64,000 nt of DNA from Micromonospora rhizosphaerae (GCF_900091465.1 NZ_FMHV01000002.1:2976001-3040000); one strand, 5' to 3'; counted from the first letter of the stretch, positions 8,157-16,737 are shown. The notes: generated from the letters alone by a model not told the origin. A program made the numbers and translations.

Positions 8157-8420
8157 ATGACGCGATCACAGCCCCGCGGTGCCCGTGGCACCGTCGGCCA
8201 CGCGTACAGCGCGCTGAACATGCGGCTCGCGCTCGCCATCTTCGGCCTGGTGACCATGACCATCTTCGCGGTGCTGGCCTTCCGGGCCGGCGTGGCCGGG
8301 CTGGGCGTCCTCTGCGCGGTCTTGGCCGTCGTGGCCCTGGTCGACCTGTTCGTCATCCAGCGCCGCCGCGCCGCCCGCCACCGCGAGGAGCCGGGTAAGC
8401 GGCACTCACTCTTCGAGTGA
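8157..8420 (+). CDS. Small two-helix membrane protein (DUF6343-like)
   Basis: 87 residues: a basic N-terminus, two close hydrophobic segments (about 24-43 and 46-65) and a basic tail (QRRRAARHREEPGKR). The SALNMRLALAIFGLV start of the helices resembles the DUF6343 family of actinobacterial membrane proteins; this is a visual match only. It ends 12 nt before the dehydrogenase gene but is probably expressed from its own SigB-like promoter. Confidence 0.7.
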   Translation: MTRSQPRGARGTVGHAYSALNMRLALAIFGLVTMTIFAVLAFRAGVAGLGVLCAVLAVVALVDLFVIQRRRAARHREEPGKRHSLFE

Positions 8421-8432
8421 CAGGAGTACGAG

Positions 8433-9845
8433 ATGCCCATCGCCACCATCAACCCGGTCAATGGACAGGTGCTCAAGACGTACGACCCGATGTCGGACGA
8501 GCAGATCGACGCCGCCATCGAACGGGCCGATCTGGCCTTCCGGCAGCTGCGCGGCACCACGATCGCCCAACGGGGGCAGTGGCTCACCGCCGCGGCCGAC
8601 CTGCTCGACGCCGAGCGCGACGAGACCGCCCGGCTGATGACCACCGAGATGGGCAAGACGTACGCGGCGGCGAAGGCCGAGGTGACCAAGTGCGCCACCG
8701 CCTGCCGGTTCTACGCCGCGAACGCGGAGCAGATGCTCGCCGACGAACCGGCCGACGCCGGCGCGGTGAAGGCGACCCGGGCGTTCATCCGCTACCAGCC
8801 GATCGGGGCGGTGCTCGCGGTGATGCCGTGGAACTTCCCGCTCTGGCAGGTGATGCGCTTCGCCGCGCCGGCGTTGATGGCCGGCAACACCGGCCTGCTC
8901 AAGCACGCCTCCAATGTTCCGCAGGCTGCGCTCTATTTGGAGGACCTGTTCCGGCGGGCCGGCTTCCCGGAGGGCGCGTTCACCACGCTGCTGGTCGGCT
9001 CGGACGCGGTCGACCGGATCCTCCGCGACCCGCGGGTCCGGGCCGCCACGCTGACCGGCAGCGAGGGCGCCGGCCGCTCGATCGCCCAGATCGCCGGCCG
9101 CGAGCTGAAGAAGACGGTGCTGGAGCTGGGCGGCAGCGACCCGTTCGTGGTGATGCCCTCGGCCGATTTGGACCAGGCCGCCGAGGTGGCCACCACCGCC
9201 CGCTGCCAGAACAACGGCCAGTCCTGCATCGCGGCCAAGCGCTTCATCGTCCACACCGACATCTTCGACGCGTTCGCGCAGAAGTTCACCGAGCGGATGT
9301 GCGCGCTGCGGGTCGGCGACCCGATGGAGGACGGGACCGAGATCGGGCCGCTGGCCACCGAGCGCGGCCGCGACGAGGTGCACGCCCAGGTGCGGGACGC
9401 GGTGGACAAGGGCGCGACCGTCCTCTGCGGCGGCGAGCTGCCCTCCGGCGACGGCTGGTACTACCCGCCGACCATCGTGACCGACCTGCGGCCGGAGATG
9501 CGGATGTGGTCCGAGGAGGTCTTCGGGCCGGTCGCCGGGCTGTTCCGGGTGTCGTCCTACGAGGAGGCGATCGAGGTGGCCAACGGCACCAAGTTCGGCC
9601 TCGGCTCGAACGCCTGGACCCGGGACCCGCAGGAGCAGGAGCGCTTCGCCACCGACCTGGACGCCGGCAGCGTCTTCATCAACGGTATGACCACCTCCTT
9701 CCCGCAGCTGCCCTTCGGCGGGGTGAAGAACTCGGGTTACGGACGGGAGCTCTCGGCGCTGGGCATGCGGGAGTTCTGCAACATCAAGACCGTCTGGATG
9801 GGCGAGGGCGCACCGTCGGCCGGTGCCGGCGCGCACGCCGAGTAG
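8433..9845 (+). CDS. gabD: NAD(P)-dependent succinate-semialdehyde dehydrogenase
   Basis: 470 residues, full length for the aldehyde dehydrogenase superfamily. The catalytic glutamate lies in VLELGGSDPFVV and the catalytic cysteine in NNGQSCIAAKRF; the NAD-binding AVMPWNFPLWQ and the C-terminal PQLPFGGVKNSGYGRE motif are present. The N-terminus IATINPVNGQVLKTYDPMSD and the NGQSCIA context match succinate-semialdehyde dehydrogenases of the GabD1 type, which close the GABA shunt. Substrate is by family resemblance only. The ATG follows an ACAGGAGTACGAG ribosome site. Confidence 0.85.
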   Translation: MPIATINPVNGQVLKTYDPMSDEQIDAAIERADLAFRQLRGTTIAQRGQWLTAAADLLDAERDETARLMTTEMGKTYAAAKAEVTKCATACRFYAANAEQMLADEPADAGAVKATRAFIRYQPIGAVLAVMPWNFPLWQVMRFAAPALMAGNTGLLKHASNVPQAALYLEDLFRRAGFPEGAFTTLLVGSDAVDRILRDPRVRAATLTGSEGAGRSIAQIAGRELKKTVLELGGSDPFVVMPSADLDQAAEVATTARCQNNGQSCIAAKRFIVHTDIFDAFAQKFTERMCALRVGDPMEDGTEIGPLATERGRDEVHAQVRDAVDKGATVLCGGELPSGDGWYYPPTIVTDLRPEMRMWSEEVFGPVAGLFRVSSYEEAIEVANGTKFGLGSNAWTRDPQEQERFATDLDAGSVFINGMTTSFPQLPFGGVKNSGYGRELSALGMREFCNIKTVWMGEGAPSAGAGAHAE

Positions 9846-9854
9846 CAGCGATTG

Positions 9855-9901
9855 GCCGAACGCCGTCATGGGTAGGAGTTGCGCCCATGACGGCGTTCGG
9901 C
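9855..9901. promoter_or_regulatory. 18-bp perfect inverted repeat enclosing a ribosome site and covering the next start codon
   Basis: Left arm 9855-9872 (GCCGAACGCCGTCATGGG) and right arm 9884-9901 are exact reverse complements with an 11-nt loop, TAGGAGTTGCG. The loop holds the likely Shine-Dalgarno GGAG, and the right arm contains the ATG of the next gene at 9887 and its first codons. The stem starts 9 nt after the dehydrogenase stop codon and is followed by only three T residues, so it is not a typical terminator. Confidence 0.85.
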
Positions 9902-10852
9902 TTTCACGCGTCCCACGAGCAGATCCACCCGCGCAAGCTGCTGGAGGCGGTGAGCCACGCCGAGCGGGCCGGCTTCGACGCCGCCATGTCCTCCGACCAC
10001 TTCTCCCCGTGGAGCGCCCGGCAGGGCCAGTCCGGCTTCGCCTGGTCCTGGCTGGGATCCGCCCTGCAGGCCACCAACCTGCCGTTCGGCGTGGTCAACG
10101 CCCCCGGCCAGCGCTACCACCCGGCGATCATCGCGCAGGCCATCGGCACTCTCGGCGCGATGTACCCGGGGCGGTTCTGGGCGGCCCTGGGCACCGGCGA
10201 GGCGAGCAACGAGCACATCACCGGCGACGGCTGGCCGCGCAAGGACATCCGCAACGCGCGGCTGCGCGAGTGCGTCGACATCATCCGGTCGCTGCTCGCC
10301 GGTGAGGAGGTCAGCCACGACGGCCTGGTCCGGGTCGACCGGGCGAAGCTGTGGACCCGGCCCGAGCAGCCGCCGGCGCTGATCGGCGCGGCGGTCGGCG
10401 TGGCCACCGCCCGCTGGTGCGCGGAATGGGCGGACGGTCTGATCACCGTCAACGCGCCGATCGACCACCTGCGCCAGATGATCGACGCGTACCGGGACGC
10501 CGGCGGGCGGGGGCCTTTGCACCTCCAGGTGCACGTGAGCTGGGCGCCGGAGCAGTCCGAGGCCGAGGCCATCGCGTACGACCAGTGGCGCAGCAACGTC
10601 TTCGCCCCGCCGGTCTGCTGGGATCTGGAGCTGGCCGAGCACTTCGATGTGGTCAGCCAGGACGTGCCGATGGAGAAGGTCACCGCCACGGTCAACGTCT
10701 CCGCCGACCTGGGGCGGCACGCCGGCTGGCTGGAGCGGTACGTGGAGCTCGGCTTCGACCAGATCGCCCTGCACCACGTCGGGCAGGAGCAGCGGGCCTT
10801 CATCGACGCGTTCGGCGCCGAGGTCCTGCCGAAGCTGCGCAGCGCCGCCTGA
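9887..10852 (+). CDS. LLM-class flavin-dependent oxidoreductase (TIGR03885-like)
   Basis: 321 residues with the luciferase-like TIM-barrel pattern: FGFHASHEQIHPRKLLEAV, SDHFSPW, WLGSALQATNLPFG, GALGTGEASNEHITG-type sequence and WADGLITVNAP. The HASHEQ / SDHFSPW / TGEASNEHITG combination is that of a subfamily (TIGR03885) described as probably using a flavin other than F420. Substrate unknown. The ATG at 9887 is buried in an 18-bp hairpin with the ribosome site in its loop. It follows the gabD gene after 41 nt. Confidence 0.85.
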   Translation: MTAFGFHASHEQIHPRKLLEAVSHAERAGFDAAMSSDHFSPWSARQGQSGFAWSWLGSALQATNLPFGVVNAPGQRYHPAIIAQAIGTLGAMYPGRFWAALGTGEASNEHITGDGWPRKDIRNARLRECVDIIRSLLAGEEVSHDGLVRVDRAKLWTRPEQPPALIGAAVGVATARWCAEWADGLITVNAPIDHLRQMIDAYRDAGGRGPLHLQVHVSWAPEQSEAEAIAYDQWRSNVFAPPVCWDLELAEHFDVVSQDVPMEKVTATVNVSADLGRHAGWLERYVELGFDQIALHHVGQEQRAFIDAFGAEVLPKLRSAA

Positions 10853-10888
10853 TCTCGGTGCGCCGCGGCGCCGCCTAGGCTCGTACCC

Positions 10889-12469
10889 ATGGAGCCCTTG
10901 ATCGAGGTCGTGTTCTTCCTCGCGATCGCGACGTTCGGCGTGGCGCTGGCCCGGCGGCTGGGCCTGCTCGCCCCGATCCTGCTGGTCGTGCTCGGCCTCG
11001 GACTCTCCTTCGTGCCGGGCTTCCCCCAGGTCCGGCTCGACCCCGATCTCGTGCTGACGGGCATCCTGCCGCCGCTGCTCTACGTGGCGGCCCTGAAGAC
11101 CTCGGTGCCGGCGTTCCGGCTCAACCTGCGGCCGATCCTGCTGCTGGCGGTGGGGCTGGTGCTCTTCACCGCGTTCGTGGTGGGCACCGTCGTGCACCTG
11201 TTCCTGCCCCAGGTGCCGTACGCGATCTGCCTGGCCCTCGGTGCGGTGGTCGCGCCGCCCGACGCGATCGCCGCCACCGCGGTGGCCCGGCGGGTCGGGC
11301 TGCCCCGCCGGGTGGTGACCATCCTCGAGGGGGAGAGCCTGGTCAACGACGCGACCGCGCTGGTGCTGCTGCGGGTGGCGATCGTCGCCGCGACCGCGGC
11401 CAACGGGGGCGTCGGCTTCGGGGACGTGGCCCGTGAGGTCCTGGTCTCCACCGGCGGCGGCATCCTCGTCGGGGTGCTCGGCGTGGTGGTCTTCGGCTTC
11501 CTGCACAAGCGGATCACCGACCCGGTGCTGGACAACGCGCTGTCGCTGATCGTCCCGTTCGCGGTCGTCTTCGTCGCCGAGGAGATCCACGCCTCCGGAG
11601 TGGTCGCGGTGGTGGTGACCGGCCTCGGCATCGGCCACAAGCAGCCGCTGCTGATGTCGGCCGCCTCCCGGCTGCAGGTCGCCGCGTTCTGGCGGCTCAC
11701 CCAGTTCCTGCTGGAGGGGCTGGTCTTCCTGCTCGTCGGCCTCCAGCTCCGGGAGGTCCTGCGCGACCTGAACGAGCCCTTCGGCTTCCTCGCCGGGATC
11801 ACCGTCGCCGTGCTGCTGGCCGTCTTCCTGACCCGCTTCGTCTGGCTCTTCCCCGCCACCTACCTGCCCCGGCTGGTGCCCCGGGTCCGGCACCGGGACC
11901 CGGCGCCACCGGTGCAGGCCCCGATCGTCATCGGCTGGGCCGGGATGCGCGGCGTTGTCACCCTCGCGGCCGCGCTCGCCCTGCCGCTCACCCTGGCCGA
12001 GGGCCGGCCCTACCCGCGGCCGCTCTTCATCTGGCTCGCGTTCGCGGTGATCGTGGTGACCCTGGTCGCCCAGGGCGCCACCCTGCCGGCCGTGGCCCGC
12101 CGGCTGAAGCTGCCGCCGGACGACCCGGTGCGGGACGCGCTCTCCGCCGCCGGGGTCCAGCAGCAGGCCAGCCGGGCCGCGCGGAACCGCCTCGATGAAC
12201 TGGCCGACACCGCGCCGCAGGCGGTGGTGGACCGGCTGCGCCGGGCGCTGGAGGACCGCACCAACCTGGCGTGGGAGCGGTTGGGAGGCATCGAGCGGGA
12301 AACCCCGTCCCAGGCGTACGGTCGGCTGCGGCAGGAGATGATCGACGCCGAGCGGGAGGTGTACCGGGCCGCCCGGGACTCGGGGAAGATCCCCGAGGAG
12401 GTGCTGGTGCGGGCCTACCGTGACCTGGACCTGGAGGAGTCGTTGCTGCGCCAGGAGATCGCCGAGTGA
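10889..12469 (+). CDS. Na+/H+ antiporter, CPA1 family
   Basis: 526 residues with about 12 hydrophobic segments in the first 410 residues and a charged cytoplasmic tail of about 110 residues. Typical CPA1 signatures are visible: GAVVAPPDAIAATAVARRVGLP, LEGESLVNDATALVLL (paired Asn-Asp of the ion site) and GWAGMRGVVTLAAALALP. It would exchange Na+ (or K+) for H+ across the membrane. A TAGGCT box at 10876-10881 lies 7 nt before the ATG and predicts a leaderless mRNA. The UBP zinc-finger gene follows after 25 nt, probably on the same transcript. Confidence 0.93.
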   Translation: MEPLIEVVFFLAIATFGVALARRLGLLAPILLVVLGLGLSFVPGFPQVRLDPDLVLTGILPPLLYVAALKTSVPAFRLNLRPILLLAVGLVLFTAFVVGTVVHLFLPQVPYAICLALGAVVAPPDAIAATAVARRVGLPRRVVTILEGESLVNDATALVLLRVAIVAATAANGGVGFGDVAREVLVSTGGGILVGVLGVVVFGFLHKRITDPVLDNALSLIVPFAVVFVAEEIHASGVVAVVVTGLGIGHKQPLLMSAASRLQVAAFWRLTQFLLEGLVFLLVGLQLREVLRDLNEPFGFLAGITVAVLLAVFLTRFVWLFPATYLPRLVPRVRHRDPAPPVQAPIVIGWAGMRGVVTLAAALALPLTLAEGRPYPRPLFIWLAFAVIVVTLVAQGATLPAVARRLKLPPDDPVRDALSAAGVQQQASRAARNRLDELADTAPQAVVDRLRRALEDRTNLAWERLGGIERETPSQAYGRLRQEMIDAEREVYRAARDSGKIPEEVLVRAYRDLDLEESLLRQEIAE

Positions 12470-12494
12470 GCCGGGTCGAGGGGGAGAGGGACGG

Positions 12495-12752
12495 ATGAGC
12501 TGTCAGCACCTGACCGAGGCGGGGACGGCCGAACCGCAGACCACCGAGGAGTGCCCGGACTGCGTCGCCGTCGGCAACGCCGACTGGGTGCACCTGCGGT
12601 GCTGCCTGACCTGCGGGCACGTCGGCTGCTGCGACTCCTCGCCGCTCCAGCACGCGACGAAGCACTTCGAGGCCACCGGGCACCCGGTGATGCGCTCGAT
12701 CCAGCCGGGGGAGGCGTGGCGCTGGTGCTTCGTGGACGAGGAGATCGGCTGA
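12495..12752 (+). CDS. UBP-type zinc-finger protein
   Basis: 85 residues. The pattern CQH...CPDC...CCLTCGHVGCCDSS...HATKHFEATGHPV is the ZnF-UBP domain, with enough Cys/His to bind zinc; in eukaryotes this domain reads free ubiquitin C-termini. In actinobacteria it is a stand-alone protein often next to ion antiporters, with no known partner. The start is supported by GGGGAGAGGG before the ATG. It follows the antiporter gene by 25 nt. Confidence 0.88.
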   Translation: MSCQHLTEAGTAEPQTTEECPDCVAVGNADWVHLRCCLTCGHVGCCDSSPLQHATKHFEATGHPVMRSIQPGEAWRWCFVDEEIG

Positions 12753-12808
12753 CCGGCCGCCGCCCCGGCGCGACGGGAGGCACGCTGGGCGGCGCCGTCC
12801 CGACCGCC

Positions 12809-13351
12809 TCAGTCCAGCCGGCGGGCGAGGACCTGACCCGGCCAGGGCTCCCGGCCCGGCCGCTCGACGGTGAACGGGTCGGTGGCGGTGAAGCCGCAGC
12901 CCTCGTAGAAGCGGACCAGCGCCCGGTCGTCGCCGCCGTAGCAGTCCACCCGGAGCAGCCCCAGGCCGCGCGCCCGGGCCAGGTCGGCAGCGTGCGCCAG
13001 CAGCCTCGCCCCGATCGCCAGCCCGGCGTACGCCCGGTCGGTGACCAGCAGGTTCACGTACAGCTCCGGCTCGGTGGCCGGCGGGACGTAGTCGGTGGCC
13101 GCGCCGACCACCAGCGCGCCGATCGGGGCGTCGCCGAGCATGGCCAGGTGCAGGCCACCGCTGCTCGCCCAGGTATCGGCCTGGGCGATCCGGCGTGGGT
13201 CGGTGGACGCCGGCTCGGTGCCCCACTGGCCGGTCCGCCCGCGCGCGACCAGCCACGCGGTGGCGCTGTCGAGCAGGCGCAGGATGGTGGCCGCGTCGGC
13301 CGGGCCGCCGGGCCGGATGGTGAGCGTCTGCTGGTCGGTCATGGTCGCCAT
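12809..13351 (-). CDS. GNAT family N-acetyltransferase
   Basis: About 180 residues of the GNAT fold: TIRPGGPADAATILRLLDSATAWL at the start, VNLLVTDRAYAGLAIGARLLAHA (acetyl-CoA loop, degenerate Q/RxxGxG/A) and LRVDCYGGDDRALVRFYEGCGF near the end. Acceptor unknown. Two nearby ATGs are possible, at 13351 and 13342; neither has a clear ribosome site. It is convergent with the zinc-finger gene. Confidence 0.85.
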   Translation of the reverse strand: MATMTDQQTLTIRPGGPADAATILRLLDSATAWLVARGRTGQWGTEPASTDPRRIAQADTWASSGGLHLAMLGDAPIGALVVGAATDYVPPATEPELYVNLLVTDRAYAGLAIGARLLAHAADLARARGLGLLRVDCYGGDDRALVRFYEGCGFTATDPFTVERPGREPWPGQVLARRLD

Positions 13352-13672
13352 GCTGCTACACGCCGGCGGTGGGACGATCATCGGCCGGCGACTGCTCGAC
13401 CATGTGGCCGGGTGGGCCGCCGACTGCCGAGGCCGCGATGGGCCTGGACCTCGCCGAACGGGTCGCCATGCGCCGCGCCCTCCTCGGGTGACCTGTTTTC
13501 CTGAGCGGTATGGGAGCTTCGGTTTGATCCGGCTGCTCGCTCGGGTCACTGTCGTACTCCGCGTTACGCCATGCCTGCGCTTCCGACGACGGGCCGAGCG
13601 GTGAGCCGGGAGCTGGCCCGCAGACTCCACAGTGCAGCCACCTGAGGAACGTCGGGTGCCGTTGAACGCGAC
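13352..13672. other. About 320 nt without a convincing gene
   Basis: Reading frames through this stretch are open on both strands but lack coding character, ribosome sites or recognisable motifs. The interval 13490-13580 is less GC-rich and could hold the promoter of the GNAT gene. It may include remnants of lost sequence; nothing definite is seen. Confidence 0.4.
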
Positions 13673-14620
13673 TCAGCTCCCGCCGGCGGACCCGCCGCAG
13701 GCGATGAGGCGTTCGGTGGCGAGGCAGGAGATGAGGCAGCGTTCCTTGGCGTCGCCGGTCAGCCGGGCGGTCCAGTCGGTGAGGCCGCCGTCGCCGAGTT
13801 CGAGGGTGCCGTCGAGGGCGGTGATCCGCAGCGCACAACCGGCGTAGTAGCCGCGACCGCGCTCCCGGTCCGGCTCGTCCAGCAGCGGCACCTCGTCGGC
13901 GGCGAGCGCCGGTCGGACCGTGTCGGTCAACCGTTCCCGGATGACCGGGTGGTCGAAGACCGTGACGTGCAGCCGGGGCGCGGCCGAGGGTGCCAGGTCG
14001 GCGAGGACCGTCTGCCAGTAGGCGAGGTGCCGGACGAGCAGCCGGGCCTCGGTGATCCCTGAGCCGACGTCCCGGGCGCTGGACACCAGGGCGAACAGCC
14101 GGAAGTGCGCGGAGAACCCGGACCCGAAGTCCTGGGCCCGCAACACGCGGTGCGCCGCGGCCAGGTGCACCTCCCCGGTCGGTGGCTGATTCCGGCGACG
14201 GGTGGCCGCCTCCACCGCGAGGGCGTTGGTGGGATCGCTCAGCACCTCGGCCGCGCGCATGGTGGTGACGATCCGGTTCTGGGCGACCGGAGCGACGGCC
14301 GAGCAGGTGCCGACGGGGGCGACCGGGGAGAGCTCCACCCCGTCGACGTCGGCCGGCAGCAGCCGCCACATGCGCGCCTCCACCGCCGCCAGCGCGCGCG
14401 GGTCGACCGCCGCCGGGCGAACGAAGCGATCCTCCCGCCAGCGGCGCACGACGTCCGCCGGGCGCACCCTCGCGACGCGATCCCGGGCCACGGTCAGCAG
14501 CAGCGTGCGCAGGTCCGCGGCGGGAAGGCCGGCCAGCGCCGCCCGTGCCCCCGCCGGCATCGCCGCCCACACCCGCCGCTCCGCGTCGGAGAGCTCATCC
14601 CCGTCCATGGCCGCCACCAT
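13673..14620 (-). CDS. Conserved-looking protein of unknown function
   Basis: 315 residues, apparently soluble. Codon use and composition are those of a real gene. Features: an acidic start (MDGDELSDAERR), a VARVRPADVVRRWREDRFV segment, APVAQNRIVTTMRAAEVLSDPTNALAVEAATRRR near residue 130, FALVSSARDVGSGITEARLLVRHLAYW near 190, and a cysteine-containing C-terminus (KERCLISCLATERLIACGG). I do not recognise the family, and no catalytic motif is evident. Starts at 14620 (ATG) or 14608 (ATG) are both possible; the longer open frame upstream runs into the antisense of the SMR gene and is rejected. Confidence 0.75.
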   Translation of the reverse strand: MVAAMDGDELSDAERRVWAAMPAGARAALAGLPAADLRTLLLTVARDRVARVRPADVVRRWREDRFVRPAAVDPRALAAVEARMWRLLPADVDGVELSPVAPVGTCSAVAPVAQNRIVTTMRAAEVLSDPTNALAVEAATRRRNQPPTGEVHLAAAHRVLRAQDFGSGFSAHFRLFALVSSARDVGSGITEARLLVRHLAYWQTVLADLAPSAAPRLHVTVFDHPVIRERLTDTVRPALAADEVPLLDEPDRERGRGYYAGCALRITALDGTLELGDGGLTDWTARLTGDAKERCLISCLATERLIACGGSAGGS

Positions 14621-14685
14621 CGCGTACGTGGGCGGTCGCTTCCACCGGATTACGGCTGTCCCGCCGTCCGTCGGCCGGGCCGGGC

Positions 14686-15006
14686 TCAGTGGGCGCCGCC
14701 GAGGTTGAGCACGACGACGCCGGCGATCACCAGGCCAGCGCCGACGACCTTGGCGAGGCTCAGCGGCTCGCCCAGGAAGGCCGCGCCGATGGCCATGATC
14801 GCGGCGGTGCCGAGCCCGGACCATACGGCGTAGGCCACGCCTACGGGGATCTCCTTGACCGCCAGGGAGAGCAGCCCGAACGCCGCCAGGTAAGCCACCG
14901 CCAGACCGAGCGTCGGCCAGAGTCGGGTGAAGCCGTCCGTCGCCTTGAGCAGGCTCGTGCCGATCACCTCGGCGGTGATCGCGGCCAGCAGGAACAGGTA
15001 CGCCAC
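14686..15006 (-). CDS. Small multidrug resistance (SMR) family transporter
   Basis: 106 residues with four hydrophobic helices. The first contains AEVIGTSLLKATDGF with the essential membrane-embedded glutamate (Glu13), and the third has GVAYAVWSGLGTAA, both SMR hallmarks. Such proteins dimerise and exchange cationic compounds (or guanidinium in SugE/Gdx types) for protons. The EmrE-like WSGLG rather than a Gdx-type motif suggests the drug-export type. Start is GTG at 15006, preceded by a GGGAGGAG ribosome site. Confidence 0.9.
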   Translation of the reverse strand: MAYLFLLAAITAEVIGTSLLKATDGFTRLWPTLGLAVAYLAAFGLLSLAVKEIPVGVAYAVWSGLGTAAIMAIGAAFLGEPLSLAKVVGAGLVIAGVVVLNLGGAH

Positions 15007-15105
15007 GGGTCTCCTCCCGATGCGGCGGCACGGACCGGACGACCGTAACCCCCGGCCGGCCGAGCGTCCTGTTCGAACTGCGGCGTCCGGCGCTGCCGCG
15101 CCCAG

Positions 15106-15306
15106 TCAGGGCCGGCGAGCCGTCGCGAGCTGACCGATGAAGGTACGCCAGGCGCTCGGCGGGAAGGTCAGCGTGCCGCCGGCGCGGTCCTTGGAGTCGC
15201 GGACCAGCACCACGCCGGGCAGGTTGTCGGCGACCTCGACGCAGTTGCCGCCGTTGGAGCTGCTGCGAGTGCTGGTGCGCCAGCGGGCGCCGGTCAGGTC
15301 AGCCAT
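15106..15306 (-). CDS. DUF397 domain protein
   Basis: 66 residues, with the DUF397 pattern W-R-TSTRSSSNGGNCVEVA, VVLVRDSKDR and LTFPPSAWRTFI. It overlaps the end of the upstream XRE-DUF5753 regulator gene by 13 nt, so expression is coupled. Such pairs are known in streptomycetes (WhiJ-like loci), where the small partner antagonises the DNA-binding protein. Here that role is inferred from family and arrangement. Confidence 0.92.
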   Translation of the reverse strand: MADLTGARWRTSTRSSSNGGNCVEVADNLPGVVLVRDSKDRAGGTLTFPPSAWRTFIGQLATARRP

Positions 15307-16043
15307 GGTCGTGCCTTCAGGAGCTGGATCGACTGGTCACGCGGGAGCGCCACCGACCTGAGAGTGTCCCAGACCTGCCACAGGGCAGCAACGTCTTCCG
15401 TCATCCGCCCGGCTGCCTGGTCGTCCAGGTAGGCCACGTCGTCGCCGCCGTCCACGCTCGCGATCACGAATGGGCCGGCCTGGCCGGGATGGAAGCCGGC
15501 GCGCAGCGGCAGCACGTGCAGCAGGACGCGGGGGCGGTGCGCCATGGCGATCAGGTGGTCGAGCTGCGGCTGCATGATCTCGGGCTCGCCGCGGCGCAGC
15601 GCGGCCTCGTCGACGACGAAGACGGTCAGCGGCGGGCGGGGTCGGTCGAAGACCGCCGCCTGCCGGGCGATCCGGGCGGCCACGTAGCCCTCCACCTCGT
15701 CGTCGGCCAGGGGTCCGCTGCTCAGCACCGCGTGCGCGTACGCCTCGGTCTGCAGCAGGCCGGGCAGCACCGAGGTCTCGAACGAGCGGAGCGAGGTCGC
15801 CTCTTGTTCCACCTCGGCCCAGGGGCGGAACCAGGTCGGCTCGCGTCGGCGGACGACCTCCGGCCACAGGTCCCCGACCTCCCGGTGGAGCGCCCTGGAC
15901 ACCGCCGCCCGGTGTCGGGGATGCGGGACGCGTCCCGGCGTCACCCAGCGGGCGGCCGTCTTCGGGTCGACACCGACCCGCTCGGCCAGGGACTCGGCCG
16001 TCTCGCCCGCCTCGGCCATGGCGACCCGCAGCGCGTCGTTCAC
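15294..16043 (-). CDS. Helix-turn-helix regulator with DUF5753 domain (WhiJ-like)
   Basis: 249 residues. An N-terminal XRE-type helix-turn-helix (about 3-55: AGETAESLAERVGVDPKTAARWVT) is followed by a DUF5753 domain with LRSFETSVLPGLLQTEAYAHAVL, VFVVDEAALRR and VLHVLPLRAGFHPG. This architecture is usual for WhiJ-like regulators of development or antibiotic genes. Start chosen at the GTG at 16043 because GGAGGCGG stands just ahead; another in-frame GTG lies four codons upstream. It forms an overlapping pair with the DUF397 gene downstream. Confidence 0.92.
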   Translation of the reverse strand: MNDALRVAMAEAGETAESLAERVGVDPKTAARWVTPGRVPHPRHRAAVSRALHREVGDLWPEVVRRREPTWFRPWAEVEQEATSLRSFETSVLPGLLQTEAYAHAVLSSGPLADDEVEGYVAARIARQAAVFDRPRPPLTVFVVDEAALRRGEPEIMQPQLDHLIAMAHRPRVLLHVLPLRAGFHPGQAGPFVIASVDGGDDVAYLDDQAAGRMTEDVAALWQVWDTLRSVALPRDQSIQLLKARPWLT

Positions 16044-16232
16044 ATCCGCCTCCACGCAGGACGTCCCGGACGTCCGCCGACCCTACCGCTACGCGGTGTG
16101 CCCGTCCCGCGACGCGCGGCACGCTCCTGTCAGCGGAACCGCCGGCGTGGCCCGAACCGTCGGCGGGACCGCGGGCCGCCCCGTCCACGGCGCCGGGGCG
16201 GTCCGCCCAGCAATACCCGAAGGAGGCCCCTC

Positions 16233-16277
16233 GTGCGTTTCCTGTCACCGCTCGGCCGTCGTGGGACGCCCGGGTGA
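16233..16277 (+). CDS. 14-codon upstream ORF with strong ribosome site
   Basis: GTG at 16233 follows an AAGGAGG Shine-Dalgarno at ideal distance and encodes MRFLSPLGRRGTPG, ending in a TGA at 16275-16277. That stop overlaps the GTG start of the next gene (GTGA). The next gene has no clear ribosome site of its own, so this short frame may be a leader peptide that delivers ribosomes, or the truncated relic of a longer upstream gene. Confidence 0.5.
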   Translation: MRFLSPLGRRGTPG

Positions 16278-16567
16278 GCCGGTCGGCGCGACCGCACGTG
16301 CCCATGCGGCCGCTGTGGCGGTGCCGGGCGTGCGGCGCGGAGTGGCCGTGTCAGCCGGCGCGGCTGGCGCTGCTGGTCGAGTACCGGGACGACCGGCCCG
16401 CGCTGCTGGTCTACCTGGGGACGCTGATGCACGAGGCGGGGGAGCAGCTCGCCCAGCTCAACGGCCACGCCCGCCCCGCCGACCTGCCGGACCGATTCCT
16501 CTCCTGGGCCCTCCCCCGCGGCCGTGACCCGGAGGAAGATCCCCGAGGGTCGAGCGGCCTCCGATAG
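16274..16567 (+). CDS. Small protein with N-terminal Cys-pair, likely zinc-binding
   Basis: 97 residues. MRPLWRCRACGAEWPCQPARLALL near the start has three Cys in a CxxC...C arrangement, followed by a charged segment (EYRDDRPALLVYLGTLMHEAGEQL) and a basic proline-rich tail. I believe similar small proteins occur next to XRE/DUF397 loci in Micromonosporaceae, but no function is known. Its GTG start overlaps the stop of a 14-codon ORF, so translation is probably coupled. The gene is divergent from the XRE regulator. Confidence 0.7.
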   Translation: MSRSARPHVPMRPLWRCRACGAEWPCQPARLALLVEYRDDRPALLVYLGTLMHEAGEQLAQLNGHARPADLPDRFLSWALPRGRDPEEDPRGSSGLR

Positions 16568-16737
16568 GCCGGCAACGTCCGGGAAGCTGCTGCCTCGGGC
16601 CGCGCGGAGGCAGCAGGTTCCCCGAGGTTGCGGCCACAGCGATCGACCGCGGGGCGGCAGTGAGATTCGCCGCGCCACGAAGCCTCGTCCTGATCTCCTA
16701 GAGACAACTGCGCCCTTCGCCTGGCAGGCTGCCTCCC

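Noticed and set aside
14621..15031. N-terminal extension of the unknown-function frame at 13673
   Set aside because: It overlaps the SMR transporter gene in another frame; the SMR motifs are unambiguous.
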